Position numbers and translations under genes: made by a program
Source: Nocardia niigatensis NBRC 100131
GTDB taxonomy: Bacteria; Actinomycetota; Actinomycetes; Mycobacteriales; Mycobacteriaceae
Length of the DNA: 64,000 nt
Reading direction: 5' to 3'
Assembly: GCF_000308655.1 (NCBI RefSeq)
Contig: NZ_BAGC01000026.1
Location: forward strand, 124,001 to 188,000
The notes under the pieces: generated by a model
Databases searched by the model: none
What the model was told of the DNA's origin: nothing
The model's input: only the letters and a program-made list of their open reading frames with translations
Shown here: positions 45,975-54,610 of the stretch, in pieces
How the letters are laid out: each line of letters opens with the position of its first letter
Numbering within the stretch: the stretch's first letter is position 1

Positions 45975-46157
45975 TCATCCGCGACGATAGTTCATGTGCT
46001 TCGTGGCGGGCACAGTGGCGCGACCGGAATCGTGCACCTTGCCGCCACCGATCTGCTGTTGCTTCTTATCGCCCTTGCCGCGCCGCTCGCGCCGCGACAG
46101 CGGGCGATCTGCGGGCTCCTCAGCCGGGATTTCGGGCAGCGAAAAGCGCTCGGGCAC
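45975..46157 (-). CDS. small basic protein, unknown function
   Basis: A 60-residue protein (MPERFSLPEIPAEEPADRPL, then a basic RRERRGKGDKKQQQ segment, ending KHMNYRRG). GTG 46157 is chosen because AGGAGG ends 4 nt before it; an upstream GTG at 46190 would add 11 residues translated from the ribosome-binding site itself. The charge pattern suggests nucleic-acid or ribosome binding. I do not recognise a family. Confidence 0.6.
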   Translation of the reverse strand: MPERFSLPEIPAEEPADRPLSRRERRGKGDKKQQQIGGGKVHDSGRATVPATKHMNYRRG

Positions 46158-46354
46158 AGGTCCTCCTAGAAATTTACGAGACCGACTCACCGGATCGGGT
46201 GCCGGTCGGAATCGGGAATGCCACGCGCGGTCGATTCGACCGACCGCTGGGCGTCAGACGCGTATCGCGCTCAGGAGAACAGCTGCAGCCACATGCCGAG
46301 CACCTTAACCACAGACTCGTATCCGCCGCATCCTATTTTTCGCCGGGTCCGGGG

Positions 46355-46828
46355 TCACGAGTTGGCGCGGTCGAGCATGGCATCGATGGCCGCGGTGATG
46401 CCCTTCTTGTCGTAGCTGCCGGTCGGCATGGTGGCGCCGTGGGCGTGGCGCACGATGCCCTGGCCATCGACGAGCACCGTCCCGGACTGCTGCATCGAGC
46501 CGAAGAGTCGGCGGGTCAGTCCGACCGACTCGTGCGGGCTGCCGGTCGGGCCGGTCAGGACGGGGAAGGGAATGCCCCGCTCGGTCTTCCATGCCAGACC
46601 GGCCGTGCGTTCTTCCGGCACGACGATGGCGACCCGAATGCCCTCGGCATCGAAGTCGGCGCGGTTCGCGACGAGATCGCGGACGTGCCGGTTGCAGATC
46701 GCGCACGAGGTCGATCGCATGAAATACAGCAGTGTGCCGCGCATTCCGGGTTTGTCCGACAGCCGCCAGGGCTGCCCGGCGGTGTCGACGAGTTCCAGGT
46801 CCGGCGCGATGGATTCGGATGTGAGCAT
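46355..46828 (-). CDS. peroxiredoxin-like (AhpC/TSA fold) protein
   Basis: A 157-residue thioredoxin-fold protein. APDLELVDTAGQPWRLSD and the active-site region RSTSCAICNRHVRDL contain a CxxC pair, VAIVVPEE is the central strand and SGTVLVDGQGIVRHAH the cis-Pro region. It resembles atypical peroxiredoxin/redoxin proteins. ATG 46828 is used. It lies 53 bp downstream of an ECF sigma factor gene in the same direction, so regulation by oxidative stress is a reasonable guess. Confidence 0.8.
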   Translation of the reverse strand: MLTSESIAPDLELVDTAGQPWRLSDKPGMRGTLLYFMRSTSCAICNRHVRDLVANRADFDAEGIRVAIVVPEERTAGLAWKTERGIPFPVLTGPTGSPHESVGLTRRLFGSMQQSGTVLVDGQGIVRHAHGATMPTGSYDKKGITAAIDAMLDRANS

Positions 46829-46881
46829 GGCGGGGTCACCCTTCGAGTGGCGTGGGGCGGGAGGACGGTCGGGTCCGGCGA

Positions 46882-47421
46882 TCACGGCCGGGTGCCGAGG
46901 TCCGCTCGGACAGCGGCGCGGGCACGGTGCAGATGCGACTTCATCGCCGCGGTGCTCAGTCCCAGCGCGTCGGCGGTCATGCGTCCCGGATAGCCCAGCA
47001 CATCGCGCATGATCAGGACTCGGCGCTGGGTCTCGGGCAGGGCCGTAATCGCCTGTGCGAGTTGGCCGGCGTCGAGGCGGCGCAGCACTTCGTCCTCGGC
47101 GGAGAGCATCACGTCGAGGTCCCCGCCATCGGTCCGCGGGCCGTGATCGAGCAGATGCCGGGCGCGGCGCAGGCATTCGTTGCGGACGATGCGGAACATC
47201 CAGGACGCGAGCGCCGTGGTCGCCCGCAGCGTTCCGATCTTGCGGTACAGGATGATCAGCGCTTCCTGCGTGGCGTCCTCGGCGTCGGCGGGGGAGGCGC
47301 ACAGGTGTTGCGCGAACCGGCGCACATGGGGATGGGCGCCGTACACGACGGCGGCGATCGCCTCCCGGTCGCCGTGCTGGGCCGCCGCCACCAACTGCTG
47401 ACCGGCCCAGCCACGCTCCAT
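46882..47421 (-). CDS. ECF sigma factor
   Basis: A 179-residue sigma-70 family protein: region 2 (FAQHLCASPADAEDATQEAL, ILYRKIGTLRATTALASWMF) and region 4.2 (LPETQRRVLIMRDVLGYPGR, MTADALGLSTAAMKSHLHRA). No anti-sigma gene is adjacent. ATG 47421 (MERGWAGQQLV) is chosen; the frame extends to ATG 47520 with no better ribosome-binding site. The peroxiredoxin-like gene follows. Confidence 0.83.
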   Translation of the reverse strand: MERGWAGQQLVAAAQHGDREAIAAVVYGAHPHVRRFAQHLCASPADAEDATQEALIILYRKIGTLRATTALASWMFRIVRNECLRRARHLLDHGPRTDGGDLDVMLSAEDEVLRRLDAGQLAQAITALPETQRRVLIMRDVLGYPGRMTADALGLSTAAMKSHLHRARAAVRADLGTRP

Positions 47422-47869
47422 GCCCGCCCCCGTCGACGACTCGTGCCGCCTGATCCTTGCATTGTGCGAAGCCACCGCGATGTCGTGGTCCTCCGCTTCG
47501 ATTCGTATGTTCACCACCATAAGAGGGGTCCCGGCCGGAAAAGGATTCGAATGGATCCGAAGTGGCACGACCCGCGTGCCCGTGCCGATGTCAGCTCAGG
47601 GCCTTCTGCAGGAGCTCGGTGATGCGGGATTCGGTCTCGTCGCGCATAGCGCTCGGTTCCTCGAGGCGTGGCATCGGGAGGAACGGCCGGCTCGATCGGC
47701 GCTCCGCGAGGCTGTGGCGGGGCGCATGATTCACGGTTTGCGCGACGAGTTCGACGCCGAGCGCGAATGGACCGGCGTGCTCACTGGTGCGGCAGCGGCG
47801 GGAAGAGCTCGGTCTCACGCAATCCGACCTCGCGGATCGGGCGTTGCCCGAAGCGGGGTGACGGGTCGT
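47422..47869. other. gap between the sigma factor and SMR genes
   Basis: A 450-bp stretch without a well-supported gene. The plus strand is open from about 47566 to 47868 in the SMR frame with moderate codon bias, but lacks a ribosome-binding site and recognisable family; it may be gene debris. The left 150 bp may instead encode an N-terminal extension of the sigma factor. Confidence 0.4.
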
Positions 47870-47881
47870 TATTGTGCGGCA

Positions 47882-48205
47882 ATGACCTTGTTGTTGCTGG
47901 CGTTGGCGATCGCGTGTGAGGTGACGGCGACTGTTTCGCTGAAGATCTCGGAGGGGTTCAGCAGGCTGGTGCCTTCGGTCATCGTGGTGATCGGGTATGG
48001 GGCCGCGTTCTTCTTCCTGTCGCAGGCGTTGAAGCGGGGGATGGCGATCGGCGTGGCGTACGGGATCTGGTCGGCGGTCGGTGTGGTGGCGGTGGCGACG
48101 ATCGGGGCGCTGTTCCTGGACGAGCGGATCACGCCGGTGCAGATCGGGGGGATCGTGCTGGTGATCGCGGGGGTGCTGGCACTGGAACTCGGTGGGGCGC
48201 ACTGA
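47882..48205 (+). CDS. small multidrug resistance (SMR) exporter
   Basis: A 107-residue, four-helix proton antiporter of the EmrE/Mmr/QacE type. The essential Glu14 is present (ALAIACEVTATVSLKISEG), as are the TM2/TM3 motifs GYGAAFFFLSQALK and GVAYGIWSAVG. It works as an antiparallel dimer that expels cationic drugs or guanidinium-like compounds. TATTGT ends 6 nt before ATG 47882, so the mRNA is leaderless. Convergent with ilvA. Confidence 0.92.
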   Translation: MTLLLLALAIACEVTATVSLKISEGFSRLVPSVIVVIGYGAAFFFLSQALKRGMAIGVAYGIWSAVGVVAVATIGALFLDERITPVQIGGIVLVIAGVLALELGGAH

Positions 48206-48256
48206 CTGTCGTCCGACACCCCGGACGGCCGATGGGCAGCCCGGTTGCCGCCGGGG

Positions 48257-49480
48257 TCAATCCTGGACGCGCACCAGGTATCCGGCGTCCGCGAGGGCGG
48301 TGAGCATCTCGTCACGGTGGGCGGGGCCGCGGGTTTCGAGGGTCAGCAGGACCTCGACCTCGTCGATGGCGAGCCACGCGCCGGTGCGGGAGTGGACGAC
48401 ATCCAGGACGCTGGCCCCGGTGCGGCCGAGTTCGGCGAGCAGGCGGGACAGGCTGCCAGGGCGGTCGGAGATGGTGACGCGGGCGGCGAGGTAGCGGCCG
48501 GCCGCGCTGAGGCCGTGGCCGATGACCCGGGTCAGCAGTAGCGGGTCGATATTGCCGCCCGAGAGTATCGCGCAGACCGGCCCCTCCAGCGCGAGTTCGG
48601 CTGGGCCGCAGGCCATCAGGGCCGCGACGGCCGCCGCGCCGGCGGGCTCGACGATCAGCTTGGCCCGCTCCATGCACAGCAGCAGCGCCTCGGACAGCGC
48701 ATTCTCCTCCACGGTGACGATGGCAGGCGCGTACGCCACGATATGCTCGAACGGCACGTCACCGGGTCGGCCGACCGCGATGCCGTCGGCCATGGTGGAC
48801 ATCTGCTCCAGCGCCACCGGCTTCCCGGCCGCGAGTGAAGCGGGCCAGGCGGCCGCCTCGGCGGCCTGCACCCCGATCACCCGGACTTGCGGCTTGCGTC
48901 GCTGCACCGCCGCGGCCACCCCGGCGAGCAGGCCGCCGCCGCCCGTCGGCACCACGATCGTGCCGACATCCGGGAGTTGGTCCAGGATTTCGAGTCCGGC
49001 CGTCGCCTGGCCGGCCACGATATCGATGTGGTCGAACGGGTGCACCAGCGTCGCCCCGGTGCGCTCCGCGAAATCCCGTGCGGCGGCAAGGGATTGGTCG
49101 ATGGTGTCGCCGACCTGATGCACGGTCGCGCCATATGCCCTGGTGGCCACCAGCTTCGGCAGCGCCGCACCGACCGGCATGAACACCGTGGAGTCGATGC
49201 CGAGTGAGGTCGCCGCCCACGCCACCCCCTGCGCGTGATTGCCCGCGCTGGCCGCCACCACCCCGTGCGCCCGCTCGGCCTCGGACAGATTGGCGATGCG
49301 GTTGTAGGCGCCGCGCGGCTTGAACGATCCGGTGCGCTGCAGGCTTTCGCATTTCAGCCAGACCTCGTGCCCGATGCGCTCCGACAGCACCCGCGAGGCC
49401 ACCACGGGAGTCCGCCGGATCACCGGTGCCAGCAGGGTCGCCGCCGCTTCGATCCGCGCCATGAGCTCCATGCGGGCCAT
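48257..49480 (-). CDS. ilvA: threonine ammonia-lyase (biosynthetic/catabolic short type)
   Basis: The 407-residue PLP enzyme converts threonine to 2-oxobutyrate, the first step of isoleucine synthesis. The PLP lysine is in TGSFKPRGAYN (K54), the phosphate loop is PTGGGGLLAG, and a C-terminal ACT domain (about 330-405) follows. Length and ACT arrangement fit the TIGR01127 type rather than the 500-residue E. coli IlvA. ATG 49480 is used; ATG 49471 is possible. It is divergent from the permease gene. Confidence 0.9.
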   Translation of the reverse strand: MARMELMARIEAAATLLAPVIRRTPVVASRVLSERIGHEVWLKCESLQRTGSFKPRGAYNRIANLSEAERAHGVVAASAGNHAQGVAWAATSLGIDSTVFMPVGAALPKLVATRAYGATVHQVGDTIDQSLAAARDFAERTGATLVHPFDHIDIVAGQATAGLEILDQLPDVGTIVVPTGGGGLLAGVAAAVQRRKPQVRVIGVQAAEAAAWPASLAAGKPVALEQMSTMADGIAVGRPGDVPFEHIVAYAPAIVTVEENALSEALLLCMERAKLIVEPAGAAAVAALMACGPAELALEGPVCAILSGGNIDPLLLTRVIGHGLSAAGRYLAARVTISDRPGSLSRLLAELGRTGASVLDVVHSRTGAWLAIDEVEVLLTLETRGPAHRDEMLTALADAGYLVRVQD

Positions 49481-49620
49481 GTTGCCAGGTATTCACCCAT
49501 CCGGCGCGGGGGGCGGTCGCACGGCTCGCCGCCGCCGGAGTGTGAAGCAGGTCCGCCCAGGGTGGTCGCGAAAGATATACGGATCACGCAATGACGCGGA
49601 AACCGAAAAGCAATCCACGG

Positions 49621-49642
49621 GGAACGGCTCGTTCCTACCTTG
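49621..49642 (+). promoter_or_regulatory. NCS1 permease promoter with inverted repeat
   Basis: GGAAC-GGCTC-GTTCC (49621-49635) is an inverted repeat directly in front of a TACCTT -10 (49637-49642). A repressor bound here would cover the spacer. Confidence 0.45.
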
Positions 49643-49677
49643 AGCCAACCACCAATGGCTCCCGGATCGGATACCCC

Positions 49678-51168
49678 ATGACCGACATCGACTCTCCCGC
49701 CTCGGCGGGCGCGGAATCCACCGCGGCGATTCCCGCTCCAGACTACGACCCCAGGCTGACCAATGACGATCTCGCCCCGCTGAAGAAGCAGACCTGGGGC
49801 TCGTACCACATTTTCGCCTTCTGGATGTCGGATGTGCACAGCGTCGGCGGATACGTCACGGCGGGCAGCCTTTTCGCCCTCGGCCTGGCCGGCTGGCAGG
49901 TGCTCGCGGCCCTGCTGATCGGTATCACGATCGTATATTTCCTGTGCAATCTGGTCGCCGCGCCCAGCCAGCGCGCGGGCGTGCCGTATCCGGTCATGTG
50001 CCGCAGCGCGTTCGGCGTGAAGGGCGCGAACATCCCGGCCATCATCCGCGGCCTGATCGCGGTGGCCTGGTACGGGATTCAGACCTATCTCGCCTCGGCG
50101 GCCCTGATCGTGGTGGCGGTCAAGCTCTTCCCGAGCCTGGCGCCCTACACGGTGTCGGGCGACTACGGCTTCCTCGGCCTGTCACTGCTGGGCTGGTGCG
50201 CGTACCTGGTGCTGTGGGTGGTGCAGGCGGCCGTGTTCTGGCAGGGCATGGAGTCCATCCGCAAGTTCATCGACTTCTGCGGTCCCGCCGTGTACGTCGT
50301 GATGTTCTTCCTGTGCGGCTACCTGATCCACAAGGCCGGCTGGAGCGCCATCGACCTGCAGCTCGGCTCGGTGAAGTACCACGGCTGGGACGCGCTGCCC
50401 GTGGTGCTGGGCGCGATCGCGCTGGTGGTGTCCTATTTCTGCGGACCGATGCTGAACTTCGGTGACTTCTCCCGCTACAGCAAATCCATGGCGGCGGTGA
50501 AACGTGGCAACCTGCTCGGGCTGCCGGTCAACTTCCTGGCGTTCTCGCTGCTGGTGGTGATCACCGCGTCGCTGACCATTCCGGTGTACGGCGAGCTCAT
50601 CACCGATCCGGTCGAGACGGTCTCCCGCATCGACTCCACCTTCGCCATCGTGCTGGGCGCGCTGACCTTCACCATCGCGACGGTCGGCATCAATATCGTC
50701 GCCAACTTCATCTCCCCGGCCTTCGACTTCTCGCACGTGAGCCCGCAGCGCATCAGCTGGCGCATGGGCGGGATGATCGCGGCGGTCGGGTCGGTGCTGA
50801 TCACGCCGTGGAACCTGTACAACAACCCGGACGTCATCCACTACACCCTCGAGGTGCTGGGCGCGTTCATCGGCCCGCTGTTCGGGGTGCTCATCGCCGA
50901 CTACTACCTGGTGCGCAAGCGGACCATCGTGGTCGACGACCTGTTCACCATGGCCGAGAGCGGAAAGTACTGGTACCGCAAGGGATTCAATCCGGTCGCG
51001 GTGACCGCCACCGTGATCGGCGCCATCGCGGCGGTGTTCCCGGTCCTGGCCGATGACGTCTACGGCATGCACACCGCGGCCCAGTACAGCTGGTTCATCG
51101 GATGCGGTCTGGCGCTGGTCGTCTACTACGCGCTGGCCACGCGCAGCAAGCTCATGGTCGAAGCCTGA
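49678..51168 (+). CDS. NCS1 family nucleobase/hydantoin/allantoin-type permease
   Basis: A 496-residue transporter with 12 predicted membrane segments. The family pattern includes LKKQTWGSYHIFAFWMSDVH before TM1, PYPVMCRSAFGVKGANIPAI in the TM3 region and FISPAFDFSHVSPQRISWRM. It probably imports a purine, pyrimidine or allantoin with Na+ or H+. ATG 49678 is the first methionine of the conserved N-terminus. No catabolic gene accompanies it. Confidence 0.88.
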   Translation: MTDIDSPASAGAESTAAIPAPDYDPRLTNDDLAPLKKQTWGSYHIFAFWMSDVHSVGGYVTAGSLFALGLAGWQVLAALLIGITIVYFLCNLVAAPSQRAGVPYPVMCRSAFGVKGANIPAIIRGLIAVAWYGIQTYLASAALIVVAVKLFPSLAPYTVSGDYGFLGLSLLGWCAYLVLWVVQAAVFWQGMESIRKFIDFCGPAVYVVMFFLCGYLIHKAGWSAIDLQLGSVKYHGWDALPVVLGAIALVVSYFCGPMLNFGDFSRYSKSMAAVKRGNLLGLPVNFLAFSLLVVITASLTIPVYGELITDPVETVSRIDSTFAIVLGALTFTIATVGINIVANFISPAFDFSHVSPQRISWRMGGMIAAVGSVLITPWNLYNNPDVIHYTLEVLGAFIGPLFGVLIADYYLVRKRTIVVDDLFTMAESGKYWYRKGFNPVAVTATVIGAIAAVFPVLADDVYGMHTAAQYSWFIGCGLALVVYYALATRSKLMVEA

Positions 51169-51221
51169 GGGGATGTCCCTGGCGGCGGTGCCGGCTGCTG
51201 CCAGGGATTTGCTGAATTATC

Positions 51222-51253
51222 AATAGGTGTCATGAGTATTAATAGGTGCCATG
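51222..51253. promoter_or_regulatory. direct repeat upstream of nsrR
   Basis: AATAGGTGTCATG (51222-51234) and AATAGGTGCCATG (51241-51253) are repeated with a 19-bp period in an AT-rich region. An NsrR or other operator is possible. The rest of the 51169-51355 gap holds no gene. Confidence 0.45.
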
Positions 51254-51355
51254 CTGAAAATGTGTTCTGGGTAACATAATCCGTACGGGGTCGAGTATTT
51301 AAGCGCACAGTAGGAAAACCTGCTTTTCCCAATCGGAATTAGTACGGTTGGTCCC

Positions 51356-51814
51356 ATGCAGCTCTCCCGGTTCACAGATCTCGGCCTACGGTCGCTCATG
51401 CGGCTGGCGGTCAGTAGTGGAGCCGAGGACAGGGTCACCGTCAAACTCATTGCGCGACAGGTGAATGCTTCCGAAAACTACGTTGCGAAAGCTGTCTCCC
51501 GGCTGGCCGAACTGGGCTATGTCGAGTCTCAGCGCGGACGCACCGGCGGGATCTTCCTGACCGAAGCCGGTAGAAAAACGACCATCGGCACTATTGTTCG
51601 TCAACTCGAATGTGATAACGAAGTCATCGAGTGCGGCGGCGACAATCCGTGCCCATTGTCGAATGCGTGCCGTTTGCGAGGCGTTCTCGCCACCGCGCAG
51701 AAAGCCTTCTACGCCGAACTGGATCGGTACCTCCTGTCCGATCTGGTGGATCAGCGCACCGTGGAGCTGCTGTATATGCCGGTATTCCCGGCGGCTTCAC
51801 TCATCGACACCTAG
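51356..51814 (+). CDS. nsrR: nitric-oxide-sensing repressor NsrR (Rrf2 family)
   Basis: A 152-residue Rrf2 protein. The winged HTH covers about residues 1-75 and the Fe-S ligands are C93, C99 and C105 (ECGGDNPCPLSNACRL), the same spacing as in Streptomyces NsrR, whose [4Fe-4S] cluster is destroyed by NO. TACGGT ends 7 nt before ATG 51356, so the mRNA is leaderless. It is followed after 8 bp by hmp, so NO would derepress both. The AT-rich upstream repeat is a candidate operator. Confidence 0.93.
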   Translation: MQLSRFTDLGLRSLMRLAVSSGAEDRVTVKLIARQVNASENYVAKAVSRLAELGYVESQRGRTGGIFLTEAGRKTTIGTIVRQLECDNEVIECGGDNPCPLSNACRLRGVLATAQKAFYAELDRYLLSDLVDQRTVELLYMPVFPAASLIDT

Positions 51815-51822
51815 GAGACCTC

Positions 51823-53070
51823 ATGAGGCTCGCGCCGGATTCCACGCTGAACAATCTCCCCGAGCTGGAACCGGAGCACGCTGAGGTGATCCGCGCGACC
51901 CTGCCCTTGGTGGCCGCGCACATCGACCAGATCACCCCGCTGTTCTACTCCAAGATGTTCACCGCCCACCCCGACCTGCTGCGCGACCGCTTCAACCGCG
52001 GCAACCAGCATCAGGGCGCACAGCAGAAGGCGCTCGCGGCCTCCATCGCCGTCTTCGCCACCCACCTCGTCGACCCGGCCCTGCCGCATCCGCGGGAACT
52101 GCTGGCCCGCATCGGCCACAAGCACGCCTCGCTGGGCGTCACCGAGCCCGAATACCGCATCGTCCACGAGCATCTGTTCGCCGCCATCGTGGAGGTGCTG
52201 GGCGCGGACGTGGTGACCGCGGAGATCGCGGCGGCCTGGGATCGCGTGTACTGGCTGATGGCAACCACTCTCATCGATTTCGAGCGGGAGCTCTACGACG
52301 CCGCGGGCGTCGTGCCCGGTGACGTGTTCCGTCAGACCCGGGTGGTGCAGCGCATCGACGATCCCTCCGGGGTGGCCACCTTCGTGGTGGAGTCGGCCGA
52401 CCCGTCCGAGCCGCTGCCGGGATTCGTTCCGGGACAGTACATCTCGGTCGGCGCTCGGCTGCCTGACGGCGCCCGTCAGCTGCGGCAGTACAGCCTGGTC
52501 AATCGCGGCGGTGACGGCCGGCTCGCCTTCACCGTGCGCCGGGTGCCCGCCGACGCGGACATTCCGGCCGGTGAGGTCTCTAACTGGCTGCACGACACCA
52601 TCGGTGCGGGCGACGCTCTCGAAATCACGCTGCCCTTCGGCGATCTGACCATCGACACCGAGGCCACCACGCCGGTCGTGCTCATCTCCGCGGGTATCGG
52701 TGTCACCCCGATGGCGGGCATCCTGGAATACCTGGCGGCCGAAACCCCTGCGCGCCGTACCCTCATCCTGCACGCCGACCGGTCCAGCACCGCCCACCCG
52801 CTGCGCGAAACAATCGACGAACTGGCCCACCGGTTGGCGGACGTGTACTCCCGCGCCTGGTACGAGGCCGACGGCCACGGCCTGCTGGACGTGACCGGAG
52901 TCGATCTGCCGAACGACGCGGACTACTACCTGTGCGGCGGCACCGGCTTCCTGCAGTACGTCCGCGCCCAGCTCATGTCCGCCGGAATTCCGTCGGACCG
53001 AGTGCATTTCGAGCTCTTCGCGCCGAACGACTGGCTGCTCGACGCCGATCAGGAGCCCGCTCTCGCCTGA
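51823..53070 (+). CDS. hmp: flavohemoprotein, nitric oxide dioxygenase
   Basis: Hmp oxidises NO to nitrate with O2 and NADH. The 415-residue protein has a globin domain (1-145, with the proximal histidine H101 in IGHKHASLG), an FAD domain (RQYSLVNRGGDG) and an NAD domain (LISAGIGVTPMAGILEYL, YYLCGGTGF, then FELFAP at the end). TAGGAG precedes ATG 51823. It is co-transcribed with nsrR. Confidence 0.95.
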   Translation: MRLAPDSTLNNLPELEPEHAEVIRATLPLVAAHIDQITPLFYSKMFTAHPDLLRDRFNRGNQHQGAQQKALAASIAVFATHLVDPALPHPRELLARIGHKHASLGVTEPEYRIVHEHLFAAIVEVLGADVVTAEIAAAWDRVYWLMATTLIDFERELYDAAGVVPGDVFRQTRVVQRIDDPSGVATFVVESADPSEPLPGFVPGQYISVGARLPDGARQLRQYSLVNRGGDGRLAFTVRRVPADADIPAGEVSNWLHDTIGAGDALEITLPFGDLTIDTEATTPVVLISAGIGVTPMAGILEYLAAETPARRTLILHADRSSTAHPLRETIDELAHRLADVYSRAWYEADGHGLLDVTGVDLPNDADYYLCGGTGFLQYVRAQLMSAGIPSDRVHFELFAPNDWLLDADQEPALA

Positions 53071-53109
53071 CCGCGAGCGCGATCGATCCCGGCCGCCCGC
53101 GGCTGATCC

Positions 53110-53676
53110 TCAGCCGCGAGCGGCGACGACCCGCAGCACTCCGCTCAGCCACGGCGTGTAGCGGGCGGGCTCGGCCTCGACATCCTCGGCCAGGGCGTCG
53201 GGCCGGATCCACGCGATATCGGCGACCTCGTCCGGATTCGGATGCGGCGCGGTGCCTGCCAGCCGTCCGATGAGGACGTGGTCGTACTCGAACTCGACGC
53301 GGCCGGTATTCGGATCGGTGGCCTGGTAGGTGAAGGTGCCGGCCTCGGACAGCTCGGCGGTGACGCCGAGTTCCTCGTGCAGCCGCTTGGTCGCGGCCTG
53401 CACCACCGCCTGTCCCGGCTCGGGGTGCCCGCAGCAGGTGTTGGTCCACAGCAGCGGGAACCGGGTCTTCACGCCCGCCCGCTGCTGCAGCAGCACTCGC
53501 CCGGCCGCGTCGAACAGCAGCACCGAGAAGGCGCGATGCAGGCGTCCGGGCGCGGTGTGGGCCGCGGCCACCGACAGCGAACCCCGTGCCCGGCCCTGCT
53601 CGTCGACCAGTTCGACGAGCAGGGTCTCACGGTCTACCACCGGGGTTGAGTCGGATGCGTCGAGGGTTCCGGTCAC
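53110..53676 (-). CDS. idi: isopentenyl-diphosphate delta-isomerase, type I
   Basis: The enzyme interconverts IPP and DMAPP, supplying GPP precursors. The 188-residue Nudix-fold protein has the catalytic cysteine in NTCCGHPEPG (C82) and the glutamate-bearing strand VEFEYDHVLIG. GTG 53676 overlaps the stop of the GPP methyltransferase gene, so it belongs to the 2-methylisoborneol operon as its last gene. It appears intact. The hairpin at 53098-53118 overlapping its stop probably ends both this gene and hmp. Confidence 0.92.
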   Translation of the reverse strand: MTGTLDASDSTPVVDRETLLVELVDEQGRARGSLSVAAAHTAPGRLHRAFSVLLFDAAGRVLLQQRAGVKTRFPLLWTNTCCGHPEPGQAVVQAATKRLHEELGVTAELSEAGTFTYQATDPNTGRVEFEYDHVLIGRLAGTAPHPNPDEVADIAWIRPDALAEDVEAEPARYTPWLSGVLRVVAARG

Positions 53677-54545
53677 CTGCCCACCTTATCGGCGGTGATC
53701 ATCAGGTACTGGAAGCTGCCCTCCTTGTACGAGGTCAGGAACGGTTTCTCGACGCCGGTGGCGAGTTCGGACCGGGTCCGCAGCTCCCAGTACGGGATGG
53801 TCGCGGGGGTGAGGTCGGTGACCGCGATCGGGGCCAGGCCGTTGGCGGCCAGGGCCTGGAAGTACCGGCTGCGCGGATGGATATTGCAGCCGTAGTGGGC
53901 GTCGATCCAGCTCGCCGAGGCCGAGCGGGCACCGAACACGTCATTGGAGCAGCCGGTGATGCAGACGTAGCGGCCGCCCGGCTCGAGCAGCCGGGAGAAC
54001 TCCGCGAACAGCTCGAACAGGTCCACGTACGTGGTGGTCTCATTGGTCCAGATGCCGCGCCTGGAGCCGGATTCGAAACCGGTGTCGAGCATGTTCTTGA
54101 AGTGGAAGCGCACCTTGTCGGCGACACCACGCTGGCCGGCCTGTTCATTGGCGAAGGCCACCTGGTATTCGGAGATGGTGACGCTGTCCACCTGGCAGCC
54201 GAAGCGCTGGTTGGCCATGAAACTGGTGCCGCCGCGGCCGGATCCGCCGTCCATCAGCCGATCGCCGGGGCGAACGTCGCCGAGCTGGTCGAGCAGCGCG
54301 TCGGCCTGGGCGGTCTCCAGGCGGTGCAGCTCCTTGACCAGCCGTTCCTGCCGGGTGTCCGCGGGGCCTTCCAGGACCGACAGGTCCGGTTCGCCGAGGC
54401 CGTAGTGATGGTGATAGAGCCCGTCCACCTCGCCGAGCTTGGTGTTCACCCGGTCGTCGTTGGGGTTGTTGTTCCAGTAGGACGCGACCGATTTCTGGTA
54501 TTCGGTCTTCAGCACGGCATCCGGCTGGGGGTGGAGCGCGGTCAT
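53673..54545 (-). CDS. geranyl diphosphate 2-C-methyltransferase
   Basis: The enzyme methylates C2 of GPP with SAM to give 2-methyl-GPP, the substrate of 2-MIB synthase. The 290-residue protein has the family N-terminus KTEYQKSVASYWN, the SAM loop DRLMDGGSGRGGTSF (96-110) and GLYHHHYGLGEPD, as in Streptomyces GPPMT. The frame is intact. It is 65 bp downstream of the broken cyclase gene and overlaps idi by 4 bp. Confidence 0.92.
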   Translation of the reverse strand: MTALHPQPDAVLKTEYQKSVASYWNNNPNDDRVNTKLGEVDGLYHHHYGLGEPDLSVLEGPADTRQERLVKELHRLETAQADALLDQLGDVRPGDRLMDGGSGRGGTSFMANQRFGCQVDSVTISEYQVAFANEQAGQRGVADKVRFHFKNMLDTGFESGSRRGIWTNETTTYVDLFELFAEFSRLLEPGGRYVCITGCSNDVFGARSASASWIDAHYGCNIHPRSRYFQALAANGLAPIAVTDLTPATIPYWELRTRSELATGVEKPFLTSYKEGSFQYLMITADKVGR

Positions 54546-54610
54546 GGCAGGTCATCCTCTCGAATGGGTGATATGACGCTGGAAGTACTGCGCGCGGGAA
54601 CTCCTGTGCC

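Noticed and set aside
46271..46307. A seven-codon ORF (MWLQLFS, minus strand) 7 nt after TAAGGT
   Set aside because: The spacing fits a leaderless leader peptide, but there is no -35, no attenuator-like hairpin and no plausible amino-acid-related target gene.
47566..47868. A plus-strand coding-like stretch in frame with the SMR gene
   Set aside because: No start with a ribosome-binding site and no family likeness; the SMR gene has its own leaderless promoter at 47870-47875.
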